Made by a program: the position numbers and the translations under genes. From contig NZ_CP070506.1 of the NCBI RefSeq assembly GCF_016925675.1, positions 2,292,501 to 2,356,500 on the forward strand: a stretch of 64,000 nt of DNA, read 5' to 3'. Below the pieces are notes generated by a model. That model was not told the origin of the DNA and ran no database searches. It was given only the letters and a program-made list of their open reading frames with translations. Shown here in pieces: positions 38,654 to 48,553 of this stretch; within the stretch, counting starts at the first letter, position 1; every line of letters starts with the position of its first letter. Origin of the DNA: Pseudomonas hygromyciniae. GTDB lineage: Bacteria > Pseudomonadota > Gammaproteobacteria > Pseudomonadales > Pseudomonadaceae.

Positions 38654-39138
38654 TCGAAGATCTCCATCAGGGGCCGTTCATAGGCCTGCTTGAAGTGCTC
38701 GATAAACTGCGCGTCGTCATCCAGGTCGAACACGTGCAGCAGCAGGATGCTGCGGTCCAGGGCCAGCTCCGACCACACGGTGCCGGGGGTCACGCTGGTG
38801 ATCATCGACAGCACCGCCAGGCCGTTGGCGTCGCGCAGGTCCAGGGGGATCTTGACGAAGCGCGAGCGCGGAGGGCGTGAGCCGCAGGTCAATACGCCCC
38901 AGGCCACGTGCAGGTTGGAGACGATGACATCGCGGCCGACCAGGAAGAACAGGCGAATGATCACCCCAGGGCGGCGGATACGCACCGGCAGCGGGCGCAG
39001 CGGGGCCATCATCAATGGCGCAAGGACGCCGAGGATCGCCCCCAGCAGCAGGTTGCCGGGGCTGATCGACAGGTTCAGCACCAGCCACAGTACCCACAGT
39101 GCCAGTGACAGCCACGGGGCAGGGAACAGGCGTTTCAT
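38650..39138 (-). CDS. mrpE: Mrp antiporter subunit E
   Basis: A 162-residue protein with two hydrophobic helices in the first 40 residues and a soluble C-terminal half, as in MrpE/PhaE. The segment MITSVTPGTVWSELALD, with SPGNLLLGAILG early in the chain, is diagnostic. It overlaps mrpD by 4 bases and mrpF by 4 bases. No enzyme function is expected; it is an assembly or gating subunit. Confidence 0.92.
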   Translation of the reverse strand: MKRLFPAPWLSLALWVLWLVLNLSISPGNLLLGAILGVLAPLMMAPLRPLPVRIRRPGVIIRLFFLVGRDVIVSNLHVAWGVLTCGSRPPRSRFVKIPLDLRDANGLAVLSMITSVTPGTVWSELALDRSILLLHVFDLDDDAQFIEHFKQAYERPLMEIFE

Positions 39139-40817
39139 GGCTGCACCTCCATGGCGGTGGTCTGGGCCTGCGGGCTAGGCACCGGGCGGGTGGCCATGAC
39201 GGCCATCACGTAATGCTCGGGGTTATTCAGGCTGGCGGCGGTGTCCTGGGTAAAGCGCATGAGCATTTCTGCCTTGAACGTCAGGCCAATCGCCAGGCCG
39301 AGCAAGACGAAGATCGGTATGCACTCAAAGCGGCGCAGCAGGGGCGACGGCCGTTCTTCCGGGGTCCAGAAGCGCTGGATGCCCAGGCGCGCAAAGGCGA
39401 TCAACGAGGCCAGGCCCGAGAAGATCAACAGCGCCACCAGGCCCCAGGCTGCCGGGCGGATCGGCTCACTCACCGCATGGCCCAGGCCTAGCGGGTTAAT
39501 CAGGGCACTGAGCAGGCTGAGCTTGCCGATAAACCCCGACAGCGGCGGCATGCCGATAATCAGCAGGGCGCAGGCTATAAAACTCAGGCCGAGGAACGCC
39601 ATGGTCCAGGGGATGACTTGGCCCACTACGGCCTTTTGCTCATCATCGAGGTTGGTCCCCTTGGGTGGGTGCAGGGATTCCACCGGCCGTGGCAACACTT
39701 CGATTTCATCGTCCAAGGGGAGCTCATTGGCCGAGCGCGAGCGTTCGATCAGTTCGGCGAGCAAGAACAGTGCGCTCAAGGCCAGGGTCGAGCTGACCAG
39801 GTAAAACAGCGCGCCGGCGGTCAGGCTGGGCTGGGCAAAGCCCACTGCCGACAGCAGGATGCCGGCTGACACGAGGATGCTCAGGCTGGCCATGCGCTCC
39901 AGGCGCTGGGCGGCGAGCATGGCCAGGGCGGCGCAGAGGATGGTGGCCATGCCGCCGTATATCAGCCAGTCACCGCCAAACAGCGCCGAGGCGCCGGCCT
40001 GCCCGGAAAACAGCAGGGTCCACAGGCGCAGCACGGTGTACACACCGACCTTGGTCATGATCGCAAACATCGCCGCCACCGGCGCGCTGGCCGAGGAGTA
40101 GGCCGGCGCCAGCCAGAAGTTCAGCGGCCACATGCCGGCCTTGGCCAGGAAGGCGGTGGCGAGGATCGCCGCGCCGGCATGCAGCAGGCCGCGATCGGCT
40201 TCTGGCACCAGCGGGATCTTCAGTGCCAGGTCAGCGAAATTCAGGGTGCCGGTGACCCCGTAGATCAGTGCCGCGCCAATCAGGAACAGTGACGAAGCCA
40301 GCAGGTTGATCGAGATGTAATGCAGCCCCGACGACACCCGCGCCCGGCCCGAGCCATGGAGCATCAGGCCGTAGGACGCGGCCAGCAGCACCTCGAAGAA
40401 CACGAACAGGTTGAACAGATCGGCGGTGAGGAAGGCGCCGTAGAGGCCCATCAACTGGATCTGGAACAGCGCATGGAAACTGGTGCCGGCGCGGTCCCAT
40501 CGCGCCATGGCGAACAGCAGGGCGCTGACGCCAATGATCCCGGTGAGCACCAGCATCAGGGCCGACAGTTGATCCACCACCAGCACGATGCCGAACGGCA
40601 CCTGCCAATTGCCTGGCAGGTACACGCCGATGGAGGCCGGGCCACCTTTTTGCGTCCAGTACAGCATCAGCATCGCGATGCCCAGGCCGGTCATGCTCGA
40701 CAGCAGGTTGATCTTGGCCTTGAGCGGGCGGTGTTTCTCGCCCAGCATCATCATCAGCGCGGCGGTCAGCAATGGCAGCAGGATCGGCGCGATGATCAGT
40801 TGGTTCATCCAGCTCAT
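39135..40817 (-). CDS. mrpD: Mrp antiporter subunit D (NuoN-type)
   Basis: A 560-residue proton-translocating subunit related to NADH dehydrogenase chain N. About 14 hydrophobic helices are visible, and the segments LFNLFVFFEVLLAASYGLML and AGMWPLNFWLAPAYSSASAP are family landmarks. It works with MrpA in cation/proton exchange. It overlaps mrpC and mrpE by 4 bases. The long cytoplasmic stretch near residue 380 (EIEVLPRPVES) is a Pseudomonas-type insert. Confidence 0.92.
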   Translation of the reverse strand: MSWMNQLIIAPILLPLLTAALMMMLGEKHRPLKAKINLLSSMTGLGIAMLMLYWTQKGGPASIGVYLPGNWQVPFGIVLVVDQLSALMLVLTGIIGVSALLFAMARWDRAGTSFHALFQIQLMGLYGAFLTADLFNLFVFFEVLLAASYGLMLHGSGRARVSSGLHYISINLLASSLFLIGAALIYGVTGTLNFADLALKIPLVPEADRGLLHAGAAILATAFLAKAGMWPLNFWLAPAYSSASAPVAAMFAIMTKVGVYTVLRLWTLLFSGQAGASALFGGDWLIYGGMATILCAALAMLAAQRLERMASLSILVSAGILLSAVGFAQPSLTAGALFYLVSSTLALSALFLLAELIERSRSANELPLDDEIEVLPRPVESLHPPKGTNLDDEQKAVVGQVIPWTMAFLGLSFIACALLIIGMPPLSGFIGKLSLLSALINPLGLGHAVSEPIRPAAWGLVALLIFSGLASLIAFARLGIQRFWTPEERPSPLLRRFECIPIFVLLGLAIGLTFKAEMLMRFTQDTAASLNNPEHYVMAVMATRPVPSPQAQTTAMEVQP

Positions 40818-41158
40818 TCCTTGGGCTCCCGGCCATCCACATGGTCAGTGCCGGTCAGGCCCCGGGACGCCAGCAGCACCACCAGAAACAGCGCGGTCAT
40901 GGCGAAGCTGATCACGATCGCCGTCAGCACCAGGGCCTGGGGCAGGGGATCGGTGTAATGGAGCAGGTCCTGGGGCACGCCGTCCTTGATGATCGGCTCC
41001 TTGCCGATAAACAGGCTGCCCATGCTGAAGATGAACAGGTTCACCCCATACGACAACAGGCACAGGCCCATCACCACCTGGAACGTCCGTGGCCGCAGCA
41101 CCAGCCAGACGCCGGAGGCCGCCAGGACCCCAATGGCAATTGCGATGACTTCTTCCAT
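40814..41158 (-). CDS. mrpC: Mrp antiporter subunit C (NuoK-type)
   Basis: A 114-residue protein with three hydrophobic helices, homologous to NuoK. The VMGLCLLSYGVNLFIFSMG segment and DPLPQALVLTAIVISFAMTA helix are characteristic. It overlaps mrpD and abuts the fused A/B subunit gene with a one-base overlap. It is part of the membrane complex. Confidence 0.92.
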   Translation of the reverse strand: MEEVIAIAIGVLAASGVWLVLRPRTFQVVMGLCLLSYGVNLFIFSMGSLFIGKEPIIKDGVPQDLLHYTDPLPQALVLTAIVISFAMTALFLVVLLASRGLTGTDHVDGREPKE

Positions 41159-44085
41159 CAGGCGGCAGCTCCTTGTGCGGGTGTGGCGGCGGCTTTCGCC
41201 TGGTTGCCGGGTTTATGGGCCCGCACCGATTGGTGACCGAGGGCGGTGAGCATCAGCAGGGTCGAGCCGACCACCATGGCGTACACGCCGACGTCGAAGA
41301 ACAGCGCGCTGGCGATATGGATATCGCCCAGCACCGGCAGGCTCAGGTGCAGGGCGCTGGTGGTGAGGAACGGATAACCGAAGAACAGCGCGCCGAGCCC
41401 GGTCAATGTTGCCGACAACAGGCCGAAGCCCATCCAGCGCATCGGCCGCAGGTTCATCTGGGCCTCGACCCACTGGGTACCGGCGACCATGTATTGCAGG
41501 ATAAACGCCACCGACATCACCAGGCCGGCGACAAACCCGCCACCCGGCTGGTTGTGGCCGCGCATAAACAGGTAGAACGACACCACCACGGCAATCGGCA
41601 GCAGCAGGCGCACCAGCACCGCTGGCACCATCATGAAGCCCAGGGCGGTGTCGCTGGCCTGGCGTGGGTTGACCAGGTCGGTGTCCACATCCGGAGCCAA
41701 CAGCCGCTGTTGCGCGGGCAGTTGCTCGCTTTCCTTGGGCGGGCGGAAGCGGCGTAGCAGCGCATACACCGTCAAGGCCACGGCGCCCAGCACGGTGATC
41801 TCGCCCAGGGTATCGAAGCCCCGGAAGTCTACGAGCATCACATTCACCACATTGCTGCCGCCGCCTTCAGGCAGGGCACGGCTGAGGTAGAACGAGGAAA
41901 TATCGTTGGGTGTCTGGCGGGTCAGCATCGCATAGGACAACAGCGCCATGCCGCCACCGACCACCGTGGACAGCAGCAAGTCGCGCAGCCGGCGAATACG
42001 CGCCTTGCGCAACGAACTGGGGAGTGGCGAAACCTCTTCGATCCGTCGTGGCAGCCAACGCAGGCCCAACAGGATCAACACCGTCGTCACCACCTCGACC
42101 ACCAGTTGCGTCAACGCCAGGTCTGGCGCGGAGAACCAGACAAAGGTCACGCAGGTCATCAGGCCGCAGACACTGACCATGGTCAGGGCCGCCAGCCGGT
42201 GATACTTGGCTTGCCAGGCGGCGCCCAGGGCACAGGCAATCGCCAGCAGCCACAGGGTGACGAACACGATGGAACCCGGGATTTTCGGCCGGTCGCCCCA
42301 GCTCAGGCTGCTGCCCAGCATGGGGATCATCCCGGCAATCACCGCCACCAGCACCAGCAGGAACAACTGGGTCTGCAGGCGCTTGGTGCTGATGCGTTTC
42401 TCGATCTTGCGTACGCCGCGCATCATCACCACCAGGCAGCGTTCGAACATGCGCTTGCCATTGAAGTAGCTGATGATTGGCGGGTACTTGAAGCGCCCGC
42501 GCTTGAGTTGCTTGCGCAGCAGCAGGTACAGGATCACGCCACCGGTCATGGCCACCAGGCTCATGATCATCGGTGCGTTCCAGCCGTGCCAGATCGCCAG
42601 GCTGTACTGGGGCAGTACGCCGCCTACCACCGGCAGGGCGGCGGCGGCGAGGATCGAGCCGACTACCTGGGCCGGGAAGATCCCCACCAGCAGGCAGGTA
42701 AACACCAGTAGCTCCACCGGCGCACGCATCCAGCGCGGCGGCTCGTGTGGCGTGTGCGGCAGGTCGGTGGCGGGCGGGCCGAAGAACACATCCACGGTAA
42801 AGCGCAGGGCATAGGCCACGCTGAAGGTGCCGGCGATGGTTGCGATCACCGGCAGGGCGATTTCCACCCATTGGGTGGAGGAGATAAACACGGTTTCGGC
42901 GAAGAACATTTCCTTGGACAGGAAGCCATTGAGCAATGGCACCCCGGCCATGGAGGCGCTGGCGACCATGGCCAGGGTCGCGGTAAACGGGATCAGGCGC
43001 ACCAGGCCGCTGAGCTTGCGGATATCACGGCTACCGCTTTCGTGGTCGATGATGCCCGCAGCCATGAACAGCGAGGCCTTGAATGTGGCGTGGTTGAGGA
43101 TATGGAACACTGCCGCGACGGCGGCCAGCGGGCTGTTGAGGCCCAGCAGCAGGGTAATCAGGCCCAGGTGGCTGATGGTGGAGTAGGCCAGCAGGCCCTT
43201 GAGGTCGTTCTGGAACATCGCGCAATACGCGCCGAGCAACAGGGTCAGGGCGCCGGCGCCACCGACTATCCAGAACCACTCTTCGCTGCCCGACAACGAG
43301 GGCCACAGGCGGGCCAGCAGGAACACGCCGGCCTTCACCATCGTGGCCGAGTGCAGGTAGGCCGACACGGGAGTCGGTGCGGCCATGGCGTGGGGGAGCC
43401 AGAAGTGGAAGGGGAACTGCGCGCTTTTGCTCAGGGCGCCGATCAGGATCAGCGTCAACAGAATGGGGTAGAGGGAGTGGGCACGGATCTGGTCACCGGC
43501 GGCGAGCACCTGGTCCAGGTCGTAACTGCCGACGACATGGCCAAGCAGCATAACCCCCGCCAGCAGGCACAAACCTCCCGCACCGGTCACCATCAGCGCC
43601 ATATAGGCACCACGGCGCGCATCGGAACGGTGGTGCCAATAGCCGATCAGCAGGAACGAGAACAGGCTGGTCAGTTCCCAGAAAAATACGATCTGGATCA
43701 GGTTGCCGGAGATTACCAACCCGAGCATCGCGCCCATGAACGCCAGGAAAAACGCGAAGAAACGCGGCACCGGGTCATCCGGCGACATGTAATAGCGCGC
43801 ATACAAAGACACCAGGCTGCCGATACCCAATACCAGCATCGAGAACAGCCAGGCAAAGCCATCCATGCGCAACACGAAGTCCAGGCCCAGGCTGGGCAGC
43901 CAGGAGAATTCTTCGCGGATCACGCCACCGTCGGCGATCTGGGGGTAGAGCAGGGCGACTTGTACAGTACCGACCAGGGCCACAAGGCCGGCCAGCAGGG
44001 ATTCAGTGTTACGTGCGTTGTGCGGCAGCAAGGCCGCTAGACAGCTGCCTATGAAAGGCAGAAGCAGTAGAACTATCAGGGACAT
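41158..44085 (-). CDS. mrpA: Fused Mrp antiporter subunits A and B
   Basis: A 975-residue fusion. Residues about 1-780 are the MrpA (NuoL-type) subunit: LIGYWHHRSDARRGAYMAL, AMAAPTPVSAYLHSATMVKAG and the lysine-bearing helices of proton antiporters. The C-terminal part (about 835-960) is MrpB, with GHNQPGGGFVAGLVMSVA. The operon begins here, with 112 bases to the preceding REP. This A/B fusion is the PhaAB arrangement. The complex exports Na+ (or K+) in exchange for H+ and supports pH and salt tolerance. Confidence 0.93.
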   Translation of the reverse strand: MSLIVLLLLPFIGSCLAALLPHNARNTESLLAGLVALVGTVQVALLYPQIADGGVIREEFSWLPSLGLDFVLRMDGFAWLFSMLVLGIGSLVSLYARYYMSPDDPVPRFFAFFLAFMGAMLGLVISGNLIQIVFFWELTSLFSFLLIGYWHHRSDARRGAYMALMVTGAGGLCLLAGVMLLGHVVGSYDLDQVLAAGDQIRAHSLYPILLTLILIGALSKSAQFPFHFWLPHAMAAPTPVSAYLHSATMVKAGVFLLARLWPSLSGSEEWFWIVGGAGALTLLLGAYCAMFQNDLKGLLAYSTISHLGLITLLLGLNSPLAAVAAVFHILNHATFKASLFMAAGIIDHESGSRDIRKLSGLVRLIPFTATLAMVASASMAGVPLLNGFLSKEMFFAETVFISSTQWVEIALPVIATIAGTFSVAYALRFTVDVFFGPPATDLPHTPHEPPRWMRAPVELLVFTCLLVGIFPAQVVGSILAAAALPVVGGVLPQYSLAIWHGWNAPMIMSLVAMTGGVILYLLLRKQLKRGRFKYPPIISYFNGKRMFERCLVVMMRGVRKIEKRISTKRLQTQLFLLVLVAVIAGMIPMLGSSLSWGDRPKIPGSIVFVTLWLLAIACALGAAWQAKYHRLAALTMVSVCGLMTCVTFVWFSAPDLALTQLVVEVVTTVLILLGLRWLPRRIEEVSPLPSSLRKARIRRLRDLLLSTVVGGGMALLSYAMLTRQTPNDISSFYLSRALPEGGGSNVVNVMLVDFRGFDTLGEITVLGAVALTVYALLRRFRPPKESEQLPAQQRLLAPDVDTDLVNPRQASDTALGFMMVPAVLVRLLLPIAVVVSFYLFMRGHNQPGGGFVAGLVMSVAFILQYMVAGTQWVEAQMNLRPMRWMGFGLLSATLTGLGALFFGYPFLTTSALHLSLPVLGDIHIASALFFDVGVYAMVVGSTLLMLTALGHQSVRAHKPGNQAKAAATPAQGAAA

Positions 44086-44198
44086 AGGCTTCTAGTCTGC
44101 GGTGGTTTGGGATGCATCATACGTGCCGGAATCCGGATTACCAAACGGCAACCTGTGGCAGGATCCTACAAGATGCACCGAAAACGCCCATCTGTCCC

Positions 44199-44297
44199 TG
44201 TAGGAGCGAGCTTGCTCGCGAAAAACCTCAGAGCGCTGCGGCGCATCAGGTTACCCGCGTCATCGTTAACGCTCTTCGCGAGCAAGCTCGCTCCTAC
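44199..44297. repeat. REPIN variant overlapping the EamA-type gene end
   Basis: TGTAGGAGCGAGCTTGCTCGC and its reverse complement with a central region of about 50 bases. Its right arm encodes the last residues of the DMT transporter gene (RSELAREE). It resembles the copy at 29.7 kb. Confidence 0.9.
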
Positions 44298-45189
44298 CAT
44301 TGGATTTCTGTTGCCGGGTTTTCATCTCGCTGACAATCACCGCCGCCACAATCAACACCGCGCCGAGCATGGCAATCGGTGGGAAACGCTCCCCGGCGAT
44401 CCGCCCGATCACCCCGGCCCACACCGGTTCACCGGCGTAGATCAGGGTGGCACGGGTCGGCGAGACGCTTTTCTGCGCCCAGTTCATCGCCAGTTGAATC
44501 ACCGCACTGGTCAGGCCCAGGCCTACCGCGCTGAATAGCAGCACCCAGGAAAAGTCCGGCAGTGCCTCGCCCGTAGGCACTACCAGCAGGAACGAAAGAA
44601 GCGACGCAGTGGCCAATTGCACCACGGTCACCCGGCGCACATCCACCTGGCCGGCGTAGGCGCTGATCAGGATGATTTCGGCGGCAATCGCAATGGCGCC
44701 GATCAAGGTGGCGATTTCGCCGGGGCTGAAATTCAGCGATGCGCCGGCCGGGCCGGTCAGTAGCATCAAGCCGGCGAAGGCCAGCATGATGCCAATGCTT
44801 GGCATCAACCCCGGGCGTCGTCCCAGCACCAGCCATTGCAGCAGCGGTACAAACGGCACATAGAGCGCGGTGATAAATGCCGACTGGCTGCTGAGGATGG
44901 TCTGCAGGCCAATGGTTTGCAGGCCATAGCCAAACATGATCGCCGTGCCGATGAACACGCCGGCCTTGAGCTCAAACCGCGTCAGGCCACGCAAGTTGCG
45001 CAGGGAAAACGCGCCGACTACCAGCGCCGCCGCGGCAAAACGCAGGCCGACAAAAAACATCGGCCCGCTGACGGTCATGGCGTGTTGTACGAGGATAAAG
45101 GTGCCGCCCCAGATCATGGTGATCAGCACCAGCACGCATTCGGCTTTGCTGAAGCGGGAAAACAGCGGGGAGGCGGTCGAGGTGGTCAT
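44266..45189 (-). CDS. EamA/DMT-family transporter
   Basis: A 307-residue protein with ten hydrophobic helices in two EamA repeats, the fold of the drug/metabolite transporter superfamily. MIWGGTFILVQHAM and RATLIYAGEPVWAGVIG mark the first and second repeats. It is divergent from an XRE-cupin regulator, a frequent pairing in which the regulator controls the exporter. The last ten or so codons (RSELAREER) are read from a REP element, so the natural end may be a few residues shorter. The start at 45189 is chosen over an upstream ATG. The substrate is unknown. Confidence 0.85.
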   Translation of the reverse strand: MTTSTASPLFSRFSKAECVLVLITMIWGGTFILVQHAMTVSGPMFFVGLRFAAAALVVGAFSLRNLRGLTRFELKAGVFIGTAIMFGYGLQTIGLQTILSSQSAFITALYVPFVPLLQWLVLGRRPGLMPSIGIMLAFAGLMLLTGPAGASLNFSPGEIATLIGAIAIAAEIILISAYAGQVDVRRVTVVQLATASLLSFLLVVPTGEALPDFSWVLLFSAVGLGLTSAVIQLAMNWAQKSVSPTRATLIYAGEPVWAGVIGRIAGERFPPIAMLGAVLIVAAVIVSEMKTRQQKSNGRSELAREER

Positions 45190-45244
45190 GGCGGCTCTGG
45201 TCTTGCACAGGAAGGGCGCGGAACGCACAATGCGCCGCAGTTGG

Positions 45245-45285
45245 GCAGTATACTGCGCAAACCTATCGAGTGAGCAATATAGTGC
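45245..45285. promoter_or_regulatory. Two related palindromes in the EamA/XRE divergent region
   Basis: GCAGTATACTGC (45245-45256) is a perfect 12-bp palindrome. GCAATATAGTGC (45274-45285) matches it at 10 of 12 positions and begins 29 bases further on, close to three helical turns. They lie across the divergent promoter and the start of the XRE-cupin gene, as expected for autoregulation. Confidence 0.55.
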
Positions 45286-45845
45286 ACAAAGAAAATCCGC
45301 AACGAGCCTCGGTCCTGCAGCACGTCAGCCAGAACGTTCGTCGCCTGCGCCATGCCGCCGAACTGAGCCAAACGGCCCTGGCGGAAAAATCCGGAGTCAG
45401 CCGGCGCATGCTGGTGGCCATCGAAGCAGGCGAAAAGAACGTCAGCCTGTCCACCCTCGACCGTGTGGCCGAAGCCCTCGACGTGGCGTTCAGCGATCTG
45501 ATCCAGGCCCCTGAGGCCTGCGACCATAGCCGCATCAACGAACTGGCCTGGGCCGGTGAAATCGATGGCAGCAAGGCTGTGTTACTGGCCAAGGCCACCG
45601 CCCGGCGTGAGGTCGAGCTATGGGAGTGGCGCCTCGAACCGGGCGACCGCTATTGTCCGGACCCCGACCTGGAAGGCTGGAGCGAACAGTTGTTTGTGTT
45701 CGAGGGCAGCTTGACCCTGGTGGTGGACGACGTCGAAACCACCATCGCCGCCGGTGAGTTCTTCATGTTTCCCAGTCACCGGCCCCATGCCTATCGCAAT
45801 GACGGGGCGGTGGCGGTGCGGTTTATCCGCAATGTGGTGATCTAG
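45270..45845 (+). CDS. XRE-family regulator with cupin domain
   Basis: A 191-residue regulator. The helix-turn-helix (about 18-75) reads [20 protein letters not shown], followed by the typical [14 protein letters not shown]. The cupin domain (about 115-185) has [16 protein letters not shown] and [11 protein letters not shown] as effector-binding strands. This architecture is common in amino-acid- or polyamine-related regulators. Starts at GTG 45270 or 45282; both are plausible. Its stop overlaps that of the convergent cupin gene by CTAG. The likely target is the neighbouring EamA exporter. Confidence 0.85.
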   Translation: MSNIVHKENPQRASVLQHVSQNVRRLRHAAELSQTALAEKSGVSRRMLVAIEAGEKNVSLSTLDRVAEALDVAFSDLIQAPEACDHSRINELAWAGEIDGSKAVLLAKATARREVELWEWRLEPGDRYCPDPDLEGWSEQLFVFEGSLTLVVDDVETTIAAGEFFMFPSHRPHAYRNDGAVAVRFIRNVVI

Positions 45846-46219
45846 ATCCACACGTCATTGAGCATGGTCCGCTCGCCGCCCTGATCGCCGGTATTCAACA
45901 CTCCACAGGGCTCGACCAGCAGTAGTTTCACCTCGCCCTCGGCATACGGCTTGTGTTCCACGCCCTTGGGCACCACGAACATCTCGCCGGCGCCGATCTG
46001 TACCGCGCCATCGCGAAAATCAATACGCAGCACGCCATCGAGGACGATAAACGTCTCATCGGTATCCGCATGGCTGTGCCAGACAAAATCCCCCTCGATC
46101 TTTACCACCTTGAATTGGTAGTCGTTCATCTGCGCGACCACCTTGGGCGTCCATTGCTCGCTGAACAGGCTGTATTTGTGCGCAAAGTTGATGGCGGTGT
46201 AGGCGGGCATGGCAGTCAT
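45842..46219 (-). CDS. Single-domain cupin protein
   Basis: A 125-residue cupin, starting at 46219 or the ATG at 46210. The first motif is [20 protein letters not shown] and the second is [16 protein letters not shown], with the histidines and glutamate of a metal site. It probably binds a metal and may be a dioxygenase or isomerase, but no substrate is evident. It converges with the XRE-cupin gene, with overlapping stops, and is divergent from the TonB receptor. Confidence 0.82.
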   Translation of the reverse strand: MTAMPAYTAINFAHKYSLFSEQWTPKVVAQMNDYQFKVVKIEGDFVWHSHADTDETFIVLDGVLRIDFRDGAVQIGAGEMFVVPKGVEHKPYAEGEVKLLLVEPCGVLNTGDQGGERTMLNDVWI

Positions 46220-46321
46220 CTCAGTTGATCCGGGAAAGAGCTGACCTTAAGTGCAACGCGATAACCGGTATTGAATGATCGTGCGATTGTCAGTCCGATA
46301 GAAACGTTATATTGTATCTTT

Positions 46322-46340
46322 CAATAACGATTCTCATGTA
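46322..46340. promoter_or_regulatory. Candidate Fur box upstream of the SbnA/SbnB operon
   Basis: CAATAACGATTCTCATGTA resembles the Fur consensus (GATAATGATAATCATTATC) in its core, and shares GATTCTCATG with the site at 58.78 kb. It is about 50 bases before the receptor ATG. The match is partial. Confidence 0.5.
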
Positions 46341-46389
46341 TCGCCATGCCTGAGGTCGGCTTGTTTACTTTCGGCTCAAGGGATTGCAG

Positions 46390-48549
46390 ATGAACCAGTT
46401 ACACGGGATAGCTCCGCGGTTTTCAACCTTGTTGGCGGCGGGCCTGGTGTCTTCGCTCACCGGCTTGCCCGCAGTGGCGCAGGAGCGCGAAGAGTCGGTC
46501 ACCGAACTTGAAGCCACCCACGTCAGCGCGCCGCTGAACAAGGCGCTTGAGGTCAATGCCGGTGGTTTCGGCGCCAAGGACGCCATGGAAATCCCCCTGG
46601 CCATCCAGAGCTATTCCAGCAAGACCATCGCCGACAGCTCCGCGCGCACCGCGGTGGATGTGCTGAGCCTCGACCCTTCGGTGCTCAGCTCGTCTGGCGG
46701 CAGCGGCTTTGACAACTTCCGCCTGCGCGGCTTTGCCATGGATAACTTCAACACCATCCGCCGCGACGGCCTGACCCTGGCCCCGCACCACGATGTGCCC
46801 CTGGAAAACGTCGAGCGCATTGATGTGCTCAAGGGCCCGTCGGGTTTCCTCTACGGCTTCAACTCGCCGGGCGGCACCATCAACTACATCCTCAAGCGCC
46901 CGACCCTGGAGCCGCTGCTCAATGTCAGCGTACAGGGCTCGTCATTGCTCGGCCGCTACGTGGCGATTGATACCAGTGACTCATTCAACGACGGCGCCTT
47001 TGGTTACCGCCTGAATGCCGGCTACGAAAAAAACGGTGACTTCGATCACGCCCGCGACATGGAGCGCAAATTCATCGGCCTGGCCACCGATTTTCGCTTG
47101 AACGACCGTGCCCTGTTGCAACTGAACGCCGACTGGTCCCGCAAATCCACGGTCTCCGATCCGTTGCTGCGGGCCGACCAGAGTGGTCGCGCCAACCCGC
47201 TGGACCCCTCCAGCTATGTACTGCCGCCCAAGGTCAATCGCCGGGATCTGCTGACCGGGTCCTGGTTCCGCCACCAGACCGAAGGCGCCAACCTCGACGC
47301 CAAGTTCGAGTACGAACTGGATGACAACTGGACTTCCGTAACCCAAGGCAACTACTCGCGGGTCGAGCGCCATGGCGGCTACAACGACCTGTTCGGGATC
47401 AAGCCCAACGGCGATATTGGCTCGGCCGACTATTATGTGTCCCGTGGCGAAGTGTTCAGCACCTGGTCGCTGCAGTCGTACCTGGCCGGCAAGTTCGCCA
47501 CCGGCAACATCTATCACGACGTGTTCTTCGGCACCGGTTACAAGCAGTTCAAGGACGTCAGCCCGTTCTGGGATTCGGTGGACAGCGGCACGCCAGGCAT
47601 CGGCATCGGTGACGTCTCGGTGGGCAATATCCGCCACCCGGTCAACCCGCCAAAATGGCATTTCGGCCCGGAGCAGCCCACCGACTTTGTGTCTTCCATC
47701 AAGGAAACCTCGGTCTTTGCCAGCGACCTGATTTCCCTCACCGAACAGTTCCAGGTGATGCTCGGCGGGCGTTACATCTGGTACCGCGCCGATCAACTCT
47801 CGGCCATCGCGCCTTCGCAAAGCCATAACGTGTTCGTGCCCAGCGCCGCGCTGATCTACCGGCCCTGGGACAGCCTGATGACCTACGTCAGCTACTCCAA
47901 GGGCTTTGAAAAGGGCGACTACGCCCCCCATAACGCGACCAACGCCAGCCAACCCACCGACGCCATCGAGTCCAAGCAGTACGAGGTGGGTCTGAAGCTG
48001 GACCTCAATGATCGCCTGAACCTGGGCCTGGCGGTGTTCGATATCCGGCGTCAGGCCAGTTACCTGAACACCAGCAACACTTATGTGAGCAACGGCGAAT
48101 TCCACCACCGTGGCGCCGAGCTGACCCTGTCCAATCGAGTCACCGACACCCTGACCCTCACCGCCAACGCCACCTACCTGGCCACCCGCCTGGAAGATGT
48201 GGATGACGTCACCGTGGACGGCAAGCGCACCGAAAGCGTACCCAAGTGGAAAGGCGCGGTCGGCGCCCTTTACAGGGTGGACGCCGTGCCCGGCCTGTCG
48301 TTGGACAGCACCGTCAGCTATGTCGGCAGCCGCCCGGTGGATGCGCAGAACAGCGGCTACATCCCCAGCTATACCTTGCTCGACGCCGGTATCAGCTACC
48401 GCTCGAAACTGGCGGATACCCCAGTGACCTACCGCCTGCACGGCAAGAACCTGACCAACAAGTACTACTACGCCAGTGCCTACTATCAAGGCGGGCTGGA
48501 TGTGGGGCGCGAGCGCGAAGTATTCCTCTCGGCCAAGTTCGAGTTCTAG
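46390..48549 (+). CDS. TonB-dependent siderophore receptor of the SbnA/SbnB operon
   Basis: A 719-residue outer-membrane receptor. A signal peptide ends near residue 29 (TGLPAVAQ), followed by a probable TonB box (ESVTELEATHV). The plug (about 60-170) contains LRGFAMDNFNTIRRDGL and IDVLKGPSGFLYGFNSPGG. The barrel ends in FLSAKFEF. No N-terminal signalling domain is present. It starts a run of six or seven same-strand genes with gaps of under 60 bases and is preceded by a likely Fur box, so iron (or another metal) chelate import is probable. The start at 46390 (ATG) follows AAGGGATTGCAG. Confidence 0.9.
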   Translation: MNQLHGIAPRFSTLLAAGLVSSLTGLPAVAQEREESVTELEATHVSAPLNKALEVNAGGFGAKDAMEIPLAIQSYSSKTIADSSARTAVDVLSLDPSVLSSSGGSGFDNFRLRGFAMDNFNTIRRDGLTLAPHHDVPLENVERIDVLKGPSGFLYGFNSPGGTINYILKRPTLEPLLNVSVQGSSLLGRYVAIDTSDSFNDGAFGYRLNAGYEKNGDFDHARDMERKFIGLATDFRLNDRALLQLNADWSRKSTVSDPLLRADQSGRANPLDPSSYVLPPKVNRRDLLTGSWFRHQTEGANLDAKFEYELDDNWTSVTQGNYSRVERHGGYNDLFGIKPNGDIGSADYYVSRGEVFSTWSLQSYLAGKFATGNIYHDVFFGTGYKQFKDVSPFWDSVDSGTPGIGIGDVSVGNIRHPVNPPKWHFGPEQPTDFVSSIKETSVFASDLISLTEQFQVMLGGRYIWYRADQLSAIAPSQSHNVFVPSAALIYRPWDSLMTYVSYSKGFEKGDYAPHNATNASQPTDAIESKQYEVGLKLDLNDRLNLGLAVFDIRRQASYLNTSNTYVSNGEFHHRGAELTLSNRVTDTLTLTANATYLATRLEDVDDVTVDGKRTESVPKWKGAVGALYRVDAVPGLSLDSTVSYVGSRPVDAQNSGYIPSYTLLDAGISYRSKLADTPVTYRLHGKNLTNKYYYASAYYQGGLDVGREREVFLSAKFEF

Positions 48550-48553
48550 AGCC

